From a virus: 64,000 nt of DNA. A program made the position numbers and the translations under genes. Under the pieces are notes generated by a model. The model was not told the origin of the DNA. It saw only the letters and a program-made list of their open reading frames with translations, and searched no databases. The stretch spans positions 40,247 to 104,246 of IMG/VR virus record IMGVR_UViG_3300047476_000577. One strand, 5' to 3'. Below, in pieces: positions 17,579 through 25,831 of the stretch. Each line of letters opens with the position of its first letter. Position 1 is the first letter of the stretch.

Positions 17579-18495
17579 ATAATAAACTCCGCTGTCCATT
17601 CATAAAGCAGCTCTCTGCTTTTTTCCCAAACACATAAATGAGTTGCATTGGGCAACACCTTAAAGTACGATGTACTGACAGGCAATAACTTATATAGTCT
17701 GTTAGTCACAAAGTAAGGATTCTCGATATCGTACTGAGATGTAGTAATCAGTACTCGAGATTTTAACTCTGCAAACTTGAATGTCTTTAAGTGTTGAATG
17801 ATGTTAGGGATTTTGCCCAACTTCCAATTGCCAGTAGCAGTGTCGAAACTTCTATGATCTCTTGCAAGAGCTTCAAACGCTTGCTCTTTCCACAACGGTT
17901 CTCTGAAGTCTTTGCCGGCAGGTTGAGCCGCAGAAAATCGTTTGTCAATCGAATCCATACCCACCATTGTATACGGCAACTTCTCGTCGACTTCGACGTA
18001 AAAGTTATAACCGCTTGGAGGATCGTCTTTTGCTTTAATCCATTTAGGGTTGATGCTGATAATGTTGTCAACAAGTCCGGGATTGAGGACAGAGTACGTT
18101 ATACACAGCGATCCTAAGTAGCTGAACCCTACTAGCGAAATCTTAGTGGTAGCGCCTAGTTTATTTTTAATGTAATTGATGGCTGATGTAATGTCCTGGT
18201 AGTAGTCCTCGATTGTTAAAGGACTTTTGACTAGTGATATATCTTCTACTAGTTGTTCTTCTACTGGACTACTTTGTCCGTAACCGCGAAGGTCTATTAG
18301 GAAAGCATCTACTCCGGCATCTGCCATATAATCGCCGTAGCTTTTGCTACCCATTGCAATACCCATCGTAGACTCTACACACAGGCTTCTGCTATTAAAC
18401 AATAAGATTGCATTACCCGTGTTAAACTTAGCAGGTATGTGCCGTATATAAAGGCTAGCAGTACCCGATTCTATAAAATTAATATTTTCTTGCAT
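17575..18495 (-). CDS. Alpha/beta hydrolase
   Basis: 306 residues: AFLIDLRGYGQSSP (oxyanion side), nucleophile elbow SLVGFSYLGSL (Ser ~141), acid residue in TTSQYDIENPYF (~258), and histidine in LPNATHLCVWE (~284). A Leu replaces the usual Gly after the elbow (GFSYL). Could be a thioesterase, esterase or amidase. In this cluster a role in releasing or acylating a PP-loop product is an inference. Confidence 0.85.
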   Translation of the reverse strand: MQENINFIESGTASLYIRHIPAKFNTGNAILLFNSRSLCVESTMGIAMGSKSYGDYMADAGVDAFLIDLRGYGQSSPVEEQLVEDISLVKSPLTIEDYYQDITSAINYIKNKLGATTKISLVGFSYLGSLCITYSVLNPGLVDNIISINPKWIKAKDDPPSGYNFYVEVDEKLPYTMVGMDSIDKRFSAAQPAGKDFREPLWKEQAFEALARDHRSFDTATGNWKLGKIPNIIQHLKTFKFAELKSRVLITTSQYDIENPYFVTNRLYKLLPVSTSYFKVLPNATHLCVWEKSRELLYEWTAEFII

Positions 18496-19951
18496 ATATA
18501 GTTGAGAACATATATCTAGAGTTGATGACTTGGATGTCAGAGAAGCCAGCAGACTCTAGTGTTTCAAGGTACCATTTTAATGGTTTTGTAGTTAACACTC
18601 CTATTAGTGCTTTTTTCTTTTGCTGTATAACTTCTTCCGAAACTCCATTAGCACGTTTGAAATCATAATACATTTCTTCCGTTTCCATACTATGATCCAT
18701 TTTGTCTGAGATGATAACAAAGCCGCCAGTTTGTAAGTTGTCGTAGATGTCTTGTATATATTGTGCTCGTTCTTGAACAAAGTGCAGAGTCCAGTTAGCT
18801 AGTACAACGTTATATGACCCTTGCGGTAGCGTATTGCTTACGGTAACCAATTCAGGGTACTTGCTTCTGTCAACCATTGCTTGACTATTGTCTACGCCAA
18901 CAACATCAGTGTATCCACGTTGAATAAATTTATCCATTGTGTTACCTAGAGCAGAGCCTACATCGATGACTTTAATGTCCTTTTTGCTTTTAAACACTTT
19001 ACTAGTATAGTCGATGCAAAGGTCGATTACCCTGTTGTAATCGGGAATATGTGTTTCGGCTTCTTGTTGGAACCTATTAGCAACTGAACCATCGAACACC
19101 CAATGTTTATCGACTGGCATAACGTTAGGCATATCTTTCATACGCTCTTTTGCAGCGTTAATATTAGCCTTAACTAAGTCTCCTACTTGCCTTACGCCTG
19201 ACTTCTCTGTTTTGTAGAATCTTAGCATATATCTGCTAGGTAATGGATATGTAGTAGGGCCCGGACGATTGACTAGTGTAGAGTACGAATCGTGTACTGT
19301 TTTATCTTCTAGCTGTTCTGGATAAATTAAACCTTCTTTGCTTTGGAAACCTAACGACCCTAGGATAATTTTCATTGCATTAGGACTAGGTCTTGACCCA
19401 GCACCAGAGAACGCAGTGTTGGCATCTGAGCTGTTGATGTGCTGCTTCTTGATAACGTCAATGATAGCAATGTCGGGAGATATCATTGGCCAAGGATAGA
19501 TGCTGTCTGCAACAATAGAGTAGTCGCAAACCTTAGCTACCCGTTCAAGGAATCCGTAAGTGTCGAGGAAAGCATATATAACGCCAATCATAACTACAAC
19601 GTCGTACTTTTTGCCCGCTGCAATCTCATTGTCCAGAAACTCTCTAATATCCCGTTCTACTATAGAAAACTTATCAGATGACCAATATTTTCCTAGCAAC
19701 TCTCTACTAGTTGCAGCCATCTGCGGTTGCACTTCGACTCCGGTGTAGTGCTTACAGCCTTGAGATAAGACCCACTGTCCAGTAGCGCCCAGGCAGCTAC
19801 CTAAGTCTAAAACTGTCATTCCGTCTACTAGCCAATCTGGCGCCATTGCTTTATGGCGTTTGTCTAGTGATTCTATGGTTACTCTACTGTAGCCTCGGTC
19901 TTTGCGTGTATCGTTCTCTACGAACTCTGGATATTGGCTAAAAAAGCTCAT
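18479..19951 (-). CDS. Tandem two-domain SAM methyltransferase
   Basis: 490 residues with two class-I methyltransferase domains: motif I VLDLGSCLGATG (~50) and VIDVGSALGNTMDKF (~325), each followed by acidic strand 2 ends (YTGVEVQPQ, VVGVDNSQAM). Two-in-one methyltransferases are uncommon in phage. It starts the second biosynthetic cluster. Methyl acceptor unknown; could be a small molecule, lipid or nucleic acid. Confidence 0.88.
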   Translation of the reverse strand: MSFFSQYPEFVENDTRKDRGYSRVTIESLDKRHKAMAPDWLVDGMTVLDLGSCLGATGQWVLSQGCKHYTGVEVQPQMAATSRELLGKYWSSDKFSIVERDIREFLDNEIAAGKKYDVVVMIGVIYAFLDTYGFLERVAKVCDYSIVADSIYPWPMISPDIAIIDVIKKQHINSSDANTAFSGAGSRPSPNAMKIILGSLGFQSKEGLIYPEQLEDKTVHDSYSTLVNRPGPTTYPLPSRYMLRFYKTEKSGVRQVGDLVKANINAAKERMKDMPNVMPVDKHWVFDGSVANRFQQEAETHIPDYNRVIDLCIDYTSKVFKSKKDIKVIDVGSALGNTMDKFIQRGYTDVVGVDNSQAMVDRSKYPELVTVSNTLPQGSYNVVLANWTLHFVQERAQYIQDIYDNLQTGGFVIISDKMDHSMETEEMYYDFKRANGVSEEVIQQKKKALIGVLTTKPLKWYLETLESAGFSDIQVINSRYMFSTIYARKY

Positions 19952-19964
19952 ATATACGTCCTCT

Positions 19965-19992
19965 ATTATGTACGTATTTATTGAGCAGTCAA
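19965..19992 (-). promoter_or_regulatory. Probable sigma70-type promoter
   Basis: TTGACT, 16 bp, CATAAT before the methyltransferase gene; overlaps the 3' end of the preceding family gene. Confidence 0.5.
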
Positions 19993-20294
19993 CTGAACTT
20001 CAATGCAAATTCAAATAGCAATTCATCGTCAGTGTCATCATTAAAGTCAACCCATTGGTCAACAATGATATTAGATACTCCGTCTGTTCGTTTTGGTTCT
20101 GCAAAACTGCATACTCCGCCCATAGCCCAACCGCTGCCGTGTATCCATTCATTGCCACCCGGCTTCCAGTTTTTACTAATAGGGCCTATGTTTGTACTAA
20201 GCCAGACTAGTATAGGCGTGTCTGTATATTTGAGCTTTCTGGAATTATTGTTCCAAGGCTCCCATACATTTCTATTGTACCTAACTCTTTTCAT
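19989..20294 (-). CDS. LRW-tail family protein B22 (degenerate tail)
   Basis: 101 residues; tail DDTDDELLFEFALKFS matches the family with LKF in place of LRW. Trp-rich centre (VWEPWNNN, GPISKNWKPGG). ATGA overlap with the preceding gene. Function unknown. Confidence 0.7.
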   Translation of the reverse strand: MKRVRYNRNVWEPWNNNSRKLKYTDTPILVWLSTNIGPISKNWKPGGNEWIHGSGWAMGGVCSFAEPKRTDGVSNIIVDQWVDFNDDTDDELLFEFALKFS

Positions 20295-20521
20295 AAGTCA
20301 AGTAAAAATTGTTCTTCTGTAGTCAAGTTAAGTATAAGATTTATCTTACCTTCTTGCAGCCATCTGTTGATGGTTAATGATATGTATTCGGCTTCGTCGC
20401 AGTCGTTAACCTTTACACCTATGCGTTTAAATGTCATACCGTCTGGTCCTTTGACCCACGGGTTAACAACTGATATTAGTTTCTTTGGATCAGGTATTCG
20501 TACTATAGGTCGTATACTCAT
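20291..20521 (-). CDS. LRW-tail family protein B21 (tail nearly lost)
   Basis: 76 residues starting MSIRPIVRIP at an ATGA overlap; ends EEQFLLDL, which fits the position of the tail but lacks LRW. Functional divergence or decay. Confidence 0.6.
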   Translation of the reverse strand: MSIRPIVRIPDPKKLISVVNPWVKGPDGMTFKRIGVKVNDCDEAEYISLTINRWLQEGKINLILNLTTEEQFLLDL

Positions 20522-20790
20522 TTTCCTGCCCACCTTAATTTAAACATCACTGCATCTTCTGCAAGCTCGAATGCAACACTGTGGTGTAAGTTAACGTGAT
20601 TGCCAGTTAAGTTACTGTCCAGCCAAGTGTATATGTCAACTAGTTCAACAATGTTGGGCTCTTTTTTGTATTCTACTAAATGCCAGCCTTGGCTAACTAG
20701 TACCTTACTTAATACTTCTCGGTCGATTTCGTTTTTAATTTCTTCTGCAAGAATTTCTGCAAAATCTTGCGACACTGAATCACCGTCCAT
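20518..20790 (-). CDS. LRW-tail family protein B20
   Basis: 90 residues; VDIYTWLDSNLTGNHVN centre and tail ELAEDAVMFKLRWAGK. Start lies one base after the previous stop, with AGGTGG seven bases upstream. Confidence 0.75.
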   Translation of the reverse strand: MDGDSVSQDFAEILAEEIKNEIDREVLSKVLVSQGWHLVEYKKEPNIVELVDIYTWLDSNLTGNHVNLHHSVAFELAEDAVMFKLRWAGK

Positions 20791-20791
20791 A

Positions 20792-21019
20792 TTAGCTCCA
20801 CCTTAATAAAAATAGCAGCATATCAGATTCTTCTTTGAACTTGATCCAGCCACCGTGACTATCCCATCCGCTGTGCACGCCAGTATCCGGGTCTGTCCCA
20901 GGATGCCCAAATGTATCCCATAGCCAGCCGTATACACTAAGAAACTCTTTTCCTTGAGGACTATAATACCATTCCCACTTATAATCTCTGTCAGGCCTGT
21001 GCTTAAATTTTATGTCCAT
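20792..21019 (-). CDS. LRW-tail family protein B19
   Basis: 75 residues; YGWLWDTFGHPGTDPDTG centre and tail FKEESDMLLFLLRWS. Overlaps B18 by 17 bp. Confidence 0.75.
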   Translation of the reverse strand: MDIKFKHRPDRDYKWEWYYSPQGKEFLSVYGWLWDTFGHPGTDPDTGVHSGWDSHGGWIKFKEESDMLLFLLRWS

Positions 21020-21203
21020 TACAATGTCCCCATTTTAGCGTAAACATTAGCGCATCTCGTTCTTCTAAGCAAACATATATGTATGCTTGTCCTATTTGCC
21101 ACAGGCCCCAGTTTGTTTCGTCTACGTAACCAGGGCAATGGTCATTGATCCACATAAGTTGATCGTGCCACGTAGTAGGACAAGTAATCTCAACACGATT
21201 CAT
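21003..21203 (-). CDS. LRW-tail family protein B18
   Basis: 66 residues starting MNRVEITCPT; LMWINDHCPGYVDETNW centre, tail CLEERDALMFTLKWGH plus short extension. ATGA overlap. Confidence 0.72.
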   Translation of the reverse strand: MNRVEITCPTTWHDQLMWINDHCPGYVDETNWGLWQIGQAYIYVCLEERDALMFTLKWGHCNGHKI

Positions 21204-21460
21204 AACCACCGTAGCTTGAACATTACTGCTTCGTTGTCGTCTTTGATGCTAACAGTATACATAGGATCTCCGCTGTTAAAGCGATGCGTACAGTCTGCTG
21301 TTGGACAATTTGTCTCCATCCACATTTCAAACTCTCTGTCGTCTGCGGGATATACCCAGCAGGTCCAACTACGAGGCGGCACCATCGGCCATTGAGACCC
21401 GGGGTTGATTGGATCTACACCATTATGGAATTCCCAATGATGCACTATAGTTTTTCTCAT
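21200..21460 (-). CDS. LRW-tail family protein B17
   Basis: 86 residues starting MRKTIVHHWE at a TGATG junction with AGGTGG upstream; FEMWMETNCPTADCTHR centre, tail IKDDNEAVMFKLRWL. Confidence 0.75.
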   Translation of the reverse strand: MRKTIVHHWEFHNGVDPINPGSQWPMVPPRSWTCWVYPADDREFEMWMETNCPTADCTHRFNSGDPMYTVSIKDDNEAVMFKLRWL

Positions 21461-21696
21461 CAAGCAGCCCACCTTAATCTAAATAGCATAATACTTTCTT
21501 TACTGTCGAGCAACCACCTGTCATATGCAACTCTTTTACCGCATCCAGTTGTTTTTACCCAAGCGTCAATTTCTTCAGCTTGCTCGTCCGTTAGCTCAAC
21601 AAAAGAGTTCCATACCTTACTATACAGACCGTGATATGTTATGGCCTGTTTGACCCATATTTTCCTGCGTAACAGTTTAAATGTAAAACGACTCAC
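21460..21696 (-). CDS. LRW-tail family protein B16
   Basis: 78 residues from a GTG start (GTGA overlap, VSRFTFKLL); centre EIDAWVKTTGCGKRVAYDRW, tail LDSKESIMLFRLRWAA. Confidence 0.7.
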   Translation of the reverse strand: MSRFTFKLLRRKIWVKQAITYHGLYSKVWNSFVELTDEQAEEIDAWVKTTGCGKRVAYDRWLLDSKESIMLFRLRWAA

Positions 21697-22151
21697 GCCT
21701 TGCCCTTGCCGCCGTAGTTTAGTTTTTCCCAAAACTCAAACTTGTGTTCTGCTTCTTCCCGCAACTTCTTTTCGTGCTCTGCAATACGGCGTGCCCTGCC
21801 TTCTTCCATTTTAGCAGTTTCTAATGTTTGTTGCACATCTGCAATAAAGCTAACAAGACTTGTAGTAGACAACCGGTTTATTTCTTTGTTCAAGTTATAA
21901 ATTTCAGTGTCCTTGTCGTCTATATCTCGTTTGTAATAGTCAATGTCATCTCTAAGTTTGCGGATATAGTCAGCAGGATACAAGTGTTCCCACTCGTATT
22001 CGAATGTACAGTCTACTGGATCCATTCCTGCTTCTTCTAACTCTACACGAATAGTATCATCGTTAATGATAGCAAGTAGGCGCCGAATGACAGGGTCAGT
22101 TGACTCTAAGTCAAGTTGGTTGATAAACTCTTTGTTGCTTAGTCCGAGCAT
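21693..22151 (-). CDS. Coiled-coil protein inserted in LRW operon
   Basis: 152 residues; long heptad-like region (RKLRDDIDYYKRDIDDKDTE and later QTLETAKMEEGRARRIAEH). Lacks the LRW tail. Shares TAATG coupling with its neighbours. Could oligomerise or scaffold the family proteins (inference). Confidence 0.7.
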   Translation of the reverse strand: MLGLSNKEFINQLDLESTDPVIRRLLAIINDDTIRVELEEAGMDPVDCTFEYEWEHLYPADYIRKLRDDIDYYKRDIDDKDTEIYNLNKEINRLSTTSLVSFIADVQQTLETAKMEEGRARRIAEHEKKLREEAEHKFEFWEKLNYGGKGKA

Positions 22152-22501
22152 TAGTGTTTCCCCCAGCGTAATACAAAGTTAAAATAATCTTCTTGGTCGC
22201 GAATAAGAATACTGTTTTCAAATTTGTGCCACCAACGACTCCACGCATCGGGGCGTTTGGGGTGCGGCCCGAATTGTTCTTCGCACCACTTGTCTACTGC
22301 AAAATAATCAGCAGGATCAAATTCTGCCTGATACCAGTTCCTGCTGAACTTGTATTTTGGTTCTTGCTGATTAAGTTTTATTTGCATTTCTTTAAGTATC
22401 TTATTTGCCAGGCGTTGAATCTCATCTAACAGTTGTTGGTCCAATGGCGGTATAGTTTGCCAGGCGTACATACTGTTAATGTCTAAATCTATGTGTTGCA
22501 T
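22151..22501 (-). CDS. LRW-tail family protein B14
   Basis: 116 residues; N-terminal helix (DEIQRLANKILKEMQIKLNQ), centre AVDKWCEEQFGPHPKRPDAW, tail IRDQEDYFNFVLRWGKH. TAATG coupling with the preceding gene. Confidence 0.75.
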   Translation of the reverse strand: MQHIDLDINSMYAWQTIPPLDQQLLDEIQRLANKILKEMQIKLNQQEPKYKFSRNWYQAEFDPADYFAVDKWCEEQFGPHPKRPDAWSRWWHKFENSILIRDQEDYFNFVLRWGKH

Positions 22502-22719
22502 TATACACCTTGTGCAAGTTTAAACAAAAACATATCGTGCTCGTCTTTGAAGCAAAATGTAATATAGCAAGCATCGTATCCGCTGTACAATACCTTGCAG
22601 GATTCTTTTGGCATATTAATTTTGATCCAGTTACAGTAGTCATCAACTGTTGCAACTTTCTTACCATTTGTCTTGACAGATAGTTGATACGGCCAATATT
22701 TTTTGTTAAGCACTCGCAT
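22501..22719 (-). CDS. LRW-tail family protein B13 (tail diverged)
   Basis: 72 residues; VDDYCNWIKINMPKESCK centre and tail FKDEHDMFLFKLAQGV, where RW has become AQ. AAGGTG lies four bases before the next ATG. Confidence 0.7.
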   Translation of the reverse strand: MRVLNKKYWPYQLSVKTNGKKVATVDDYCNWIKINMPKESCKVLYSGYDACYITFCFKDEHDMFLFKLAQGV

Positions 22720-22954
22720 TGCTATATCTCAATTTAAAAATTAAATATGCTTCTCGATCAAGTAATTCAAAGCCTGCTAAGTTGTCGCCTACATACCAAC
22801 AGCGAACGCCACTTTCCTTGAGTAGATCTATAGTTGATATTTTAGCATAGTTAGGATTAGTTTTGTATCGCTTAGTAACCAAAGCAATGAACTCATCACG
22901 AGCTTTGAACTGCTCGTATATGCTACAATTTTTTGGGATTAAACTTATTGCCAT
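22706..22954 (-). CDS. LRW-tail family protein B12
   Basis: 82 residues; tail LLDREAYLIFKLRYSNASA with a five-residue extension. ATG embedded in the LRW codons of the preceding gene. Confidence 0.7.
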   Translation of the reverse strand: MAISLIPKNCSIYEQFKARDEFIALVTKRYKTNPNYAKISTIDLLKESGVRCWYVGDNLAGFELLDREAYLIFKLRYSNASA

Positions 22955-23229
22955 CGCAGTAAAAACATTAATAAATCATCGTGGTCGCGAAACCAAAACG
23001 AACTGTTGTTAACAAACCACCTGTCTGACGAAGCAGGCCATTCATTGAGTGGGCGTTTTCCAAAAGTACTGTAGCACCAGTCTTCCAATTTCAACCAGTC
23101 ACGCTGTAATTCTTGTTTACTGACCCCGTACGGCACCCACCAGTTTGTACCGCTAATGTAACTTACATTAGCAACATAATACCTTGCACCGTTTAATCGT
23201 TTTTCTTCTGTAGTGAATGTTAAATTCAT
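22945..23229 (-). CDS. LRW-tail family protein B11
   Basis: 94 residues starting MNLTFTTEEK at the TAATG junction; KLEDWCYSTFGKRPLNEW centre, tail FWFRDHDDLLMFLLRWQ. A good example of the family consensus. Confidence 0.75.
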   Translation of the reverse strand: MNLTFTTEEKRLNGARYYVANVSYISGTNWWVPYGVSKQELQRDWLKLEDWCYSTFGKRPLNEWPASSDRWFVNNSSFWFRDHDDLLMFLLRWQ

Positions 23230-23480
23230 TAGCTCCACTTCAGCTTCCATAACATAAAAGCCTCGGGCTCGACAACTTCGATTTGGTTGATTTTATAACC
23301 TGCTTGGGTACCTTTAATCTCAACTTCAAAGTCCAATTTAAGACCTGCTTCTTGTTCAAGATAATATTTAAAAGCACGAACGAGGTTAGCATTGCCAATG
23401 TTATATTGCCAGTTTGGATCCCAGGCATCGTAGCAGTTGTTTAGCTGATTTTTAATTTCTTTTTGATCAACGGTAATCAT
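23229..23480 (-). CDS. LRW-tail family protein B10
   Basis: 83 residues starting MITVDQKEIK at an ATGA overlap, five bases after AGGTGG encoded by the previous LRW; tail VEPEAFMLWKLKWS. Confidence 0.75.
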   Translation of the reverse strand: MITVDQKEIKNQLNNCYDAWDPNWQYNIGNANLVRAFKYYLEQEAGLKLDFEVEIKGTQAGYKINQIEVVEPEAFMLWKLKWS

Positions 23481-23665
23481 TGTGCCCACCTTAGTGCAAA
23501 TAGTAACGCATCTTCTTGTTTATCGAAATTAAATGTAACGTGTTGGATTTTATTAACTACTTCCCAAGTCCGGTTAACGAGATTCATATCGTGTTCAGCC
23601 GCCCGATCTGAGCGAGCAGTGCACTCTACTATGTTGTTACATTTAACAGTTACAGGATACATCAT
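23477..23665 (-). CDS. LRW-tail family protein B9 (short)
   Basis: 62 residues; minimal member with centre AEHDMNLVNRTWEVVNK and tail FDKQEDALLFALRWAQ. Confidence 0.72.
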   Translation of the reverse strand: MMYPVTVKCNNIVECTARSDRAAEHDMNLVNRTWEVVNKIQHVTFNFDKQEDALLFALRWAQ

Positions 23666-23892
23666 ACGTACCTCAATTCAAACATCATTGCATCTTCTGC
23701 TTTTTCAAACCAAAAATCCAATCTAGTACCTTGACTGTGGATTTGATAACTATAGCTGCCGCTCCATTCTGTAATTTCGTCTGCCAGGTCTCTGCGATTT
23801 CCAATTAATTCCAATCTTGTTGTAGGCCAAATAGTATGACCCTCGGGCAAAAATGTAGCCACTCTAAAGTTATGATTCTCTTTAATTGGCAT
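23662..23892 (-). CDS. LRW-tail family protein B8
   Basis: 76 residues; DLADEITEWSGSYSYQI centre and tail FEKAEDAMMFELRYV. Confidence 0.73.
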   Translation of the reverse strand: MPIKENHNFRVATFLPEGHTIWPTTRLELIGNRRDLADEITEWSGSYSYQIHSQGTRLDFWFEKAEDAMMFELRYV

Positions 23893-24178
23893 CTGGCAAG
23901 CCCGGAAACTTTAATGCAAACATCAGCTTTGACTCTTCGCTGTCGAAGGTAATCAGCCTTGCTGGTGTTTTGTACTGGTCCCAATAGCCTTCTTCTCTTG
24001 CCTCAAACTCCCACATATTGACATTATACTTTTCTCGTATGTAGTCACCTAAGTGGCTTAGTTCCTTTGTCTTATTGAAGTTAAACTCGTCAAACAAAGT
24101 CGTCTGGCACTTGCCCCAATACTCGGGTGCATCTTCCCAGCGATATGTTAGCTTAACAGCAGTAAGAAATGTAGTCAT
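23882..24178 (-). CDS. LRW-tail family protein B7
   Basis: 98 residues; tail FDSEESKLMFALKFPGLPDAN. First gene of a new transcription unit with its own promoter at 24205-24233. Confidence 0.72.
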   Translation of the reverse strand: MTTFLTAVKLTYRWEDAPEYWGKCQTTLFDEFNFNKTKELSHLGDYIREKYNVNMWEFEAREEGYWDQYKTPARLITFDSEESKLMFALKFPGLPDAN

Positions 24179-24182
24179 AAGA

Positions 24183-24204
24183 AAAGGCTATTTCACATAG
24201 CCTT
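24183..24204 (-). terminator. Intrinsic terminator
   Basis: AAGGCTAT / ATAGCCTT stem then TTTTC on the minus strand; placed so that transcripts from the adjacent promoter start inside the stem and escape it. Confidence 0.7.
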
Positions 24205-24233
24205 ATTATAATACATTTTGAATTATTGGTCAA
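24205..24233 (-). promoter_or_regulatory. Sigma70-type promoter
   Basis: TTGACC, 17 bp, TATAAT; overlaps the end of the upstream gene and abuts the terminator. Confidence 0.8.
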
Positions 24234-24631
24234 CTATAGAGCAGTTTCATTACCATAGCAGCTTCTTTGTGTTTATTTCTTATTTTTATAAGCACTCGGT
24301 CTTTAGCTGTCATTTCTTGCTCGTATCCGGGTGTAATCATAGTATCTGTAATAATATGTTTCCATTCCCAATCCCAACCTTGCTTGCCTATGTTTTTCTC
24401 TAACCAAGGGCGATAGTGATCATTTGGATCACTCGATTCAGCAGATACTTTCGACCCATCGGGGTCTTCGTGTAATACTACCCAACCAGTAGGCCACGGT
24501 AAAGTAATTTCAACACCGGGCACAGTAGCCCACCATAGAGCTTGTTTTAAGCCTGTTCTTTTATTTAATTCCCATTTAGCCATATCAATCTTATTCATTG
24601 GTCTCAAAAAGGCTGCGCCGTTAAAGCTCAT
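24230..24631 (-). CDS. LRW-tail family protein B6 (tail diverged)
   Basis: 133 residues; RPWLEKNIGKQGWDWEW centre, tail KHKEAAMVMKLLYS, with LLY replacing LRW. Last gene of its unit. Starts directly after the TAA of B5. Confidence 0.7.
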   Translation of the reverse strand: MSFNGAAFLRPMNKIDMAKWELNKRTGLKQALWWATVPGVEITLPWPTGWVVLHEDPDGSKVSAESSDPNDHYRPWLEKNIGKQGWDWEWKHIITDTMITPGYEQEMTAKDRVLIKIRNKHKEAAMVMKLLYS

Positions 24632-24868
24632 TTATTTGCCCCACACTAGCTCTAACAACATTAATAATTCGTCTCGAACCCAATATCTTGCTCTCATACG
24701 ATGGCCTTCAGTTTTCCACCAGTCTGGATTTTGTTCTTCAATCCAATCTCCGCATATATACCTTGTCTCTAATAGAGTCCACTTGATTCCATCGGAGTCT
24801 GTGTAAGGGTTGATATAGTTGCGGTCCGACTCTTTACGGAAGTTTCCTTCTTCTGCCCTCACGGCCAC
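24632..24868 (-). CDS. LRW-tail family protein B5
   Basis: 78 residues; ICGDWIEEQNPDWWKTEG centre, tail WVRDELLMLLELVWGK. A GTG overlapping the preceding stop (GTGA), just after AGGTGG, is the likely true start at 24862. Confidence 0.7.
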   Translation of the reverse strand: MAVRAEEGNFRKESDRNYINPYTDSDGIKWTLLETRYICGDWIEEQNPDWWKTEGHRMRARYWVRDELLMLLELVWGK

Positions 24869-25215
24869 CTCAATACGAACAGCATAGCATCTTCTTTACG
24901 CTTAAATGCAAACTTGTTGCCATAGTTGCGCCAGTAGCGACCGTGAGAAATATTTTCCCAGCACCAGCGTTCCATATCAAGAATAGGTATTAATCCTGAA
25001 GGAGTATGTTGATATGGCCAGTAAGTTTTATTATGCCCTTGAAACAGCCAATCATTCTTATAAGAAAAAAAGTCGCCTGTATTACCCATTGGTTGTACTC
25101 CTGCAATAGAATGTGCCATCAAGTTAGGCAATGATTTTCTAAGCATCGAAATTAAAACTTGTTGAGCAGCTTGTGTTACTGACAGGGCCGTTTTACTATC
25201 ATATATTTCCGTCAT
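24859..25215 (-). CDS. LRW-tail family protein B4
   Basis: 118 residues starting MTEIYDSKTA at TAATG, five bases after AGGTGG; DMERWCWENISHGRYWR centre and tail FKRKEDAMLFVLRWP. Confidence 0.75.
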   Translation of the reverse strand: MTEIYDSKTALSVTQAAQQVLISMLRKSLPNLMAHSIAGVQPMGNTGDFFSYKNDWLFQGHNKTYWPYQHTPSGLIPILDMERWCWENISHGRYWRNYGNKFAFKRKEDAMLFVLRWP

Positions 25216-25430
25216 TAAGACCACCTCATAACAAATAGCATTAAGTCTTTCCTGTCTTCAAAGCACACTTCTCCGTAAACAATACAATCCTTCCATCGCT
25301 CACCGGGAGGCCCGAAAGAATCGTTGCACCACTGTTTCATAGCCACTACTTCATCCACTTTATGCGGCGTGGGAAAAGCAGCAACAGCCCATCCTTCATT
25401 CCAATATTCATCGTAGGTATGTATTACCAT
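25215..25430 (-). CDS. LRW-tail family protein B3
   Basis: 71 residues starting MVIHTYDEYW at TGATG; MKQWCNDSFGPPGERWKD centre and tail FEDRKDLMLFVMRWS. Confidence 0.75.
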   Translation of the reverse strand: MVIHTYDEYWNEGWAVAAFPTPHKVDEVVAMKQWCNDSFGPPGERWKDCIVYGEVCFEDRKDLMLFVMRWS

Positions 25431-25831
25431 CACGCCCACCTTAGCTTAAAGTTGAAAGCATCAAGTTCGTCTTTAAATCCAACAAAGTAGTAGTCCCCAC
25501 CGCCGATTTCATTTACAGTCCACTCGCCCCAATAGTCTTTTATTACCCTGAGGGCATCAAATCTAAACTTGCCTTGACAGTTTTCTTCGCACCATTCTAC
25601 AATTTCTCTGCTACCATCATATGCCATATCCCACCAGTAGATTTGATGAGTGCGATTCTCAAAACAGTGTAAGTAAGGGTAGCCGTGGAAATAGTCCTTG
25701 ACTCTAGTAGCCCTGATATTATAGTCAGGATCATAGTATCTATCGTACTGTGCTTGTGTTTTAAAGCCTTCCTTATGTAACATCCGTTGATGTTTCCAGG
25801 CCTTAAACTTTGCTAATAGATTAGATATCAC
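25430..25831 (-). CDS. LRW-tail family protein B2
   Basis: 133 residues from a GTG start; basic N-terminal helix (LLAKFKAWKHQRMLHK), EIVEWCEENCQGKFRFD centre, tail FKDELDAFNFKLRWA. Confidence 0.73.
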   Translation of the reverse strand: MISNLLAKFKAWKHQRMLHKEGFKTQAQYDRYYDPDYNIRATRVKDYFHGYPYLHCFENRTHQIYWWDMAYDGSREIVEWCEENCQGKFRFDALRVIKDYWGEWTVNEIGGGDYYFVGFKDELDAFNFKLRWA

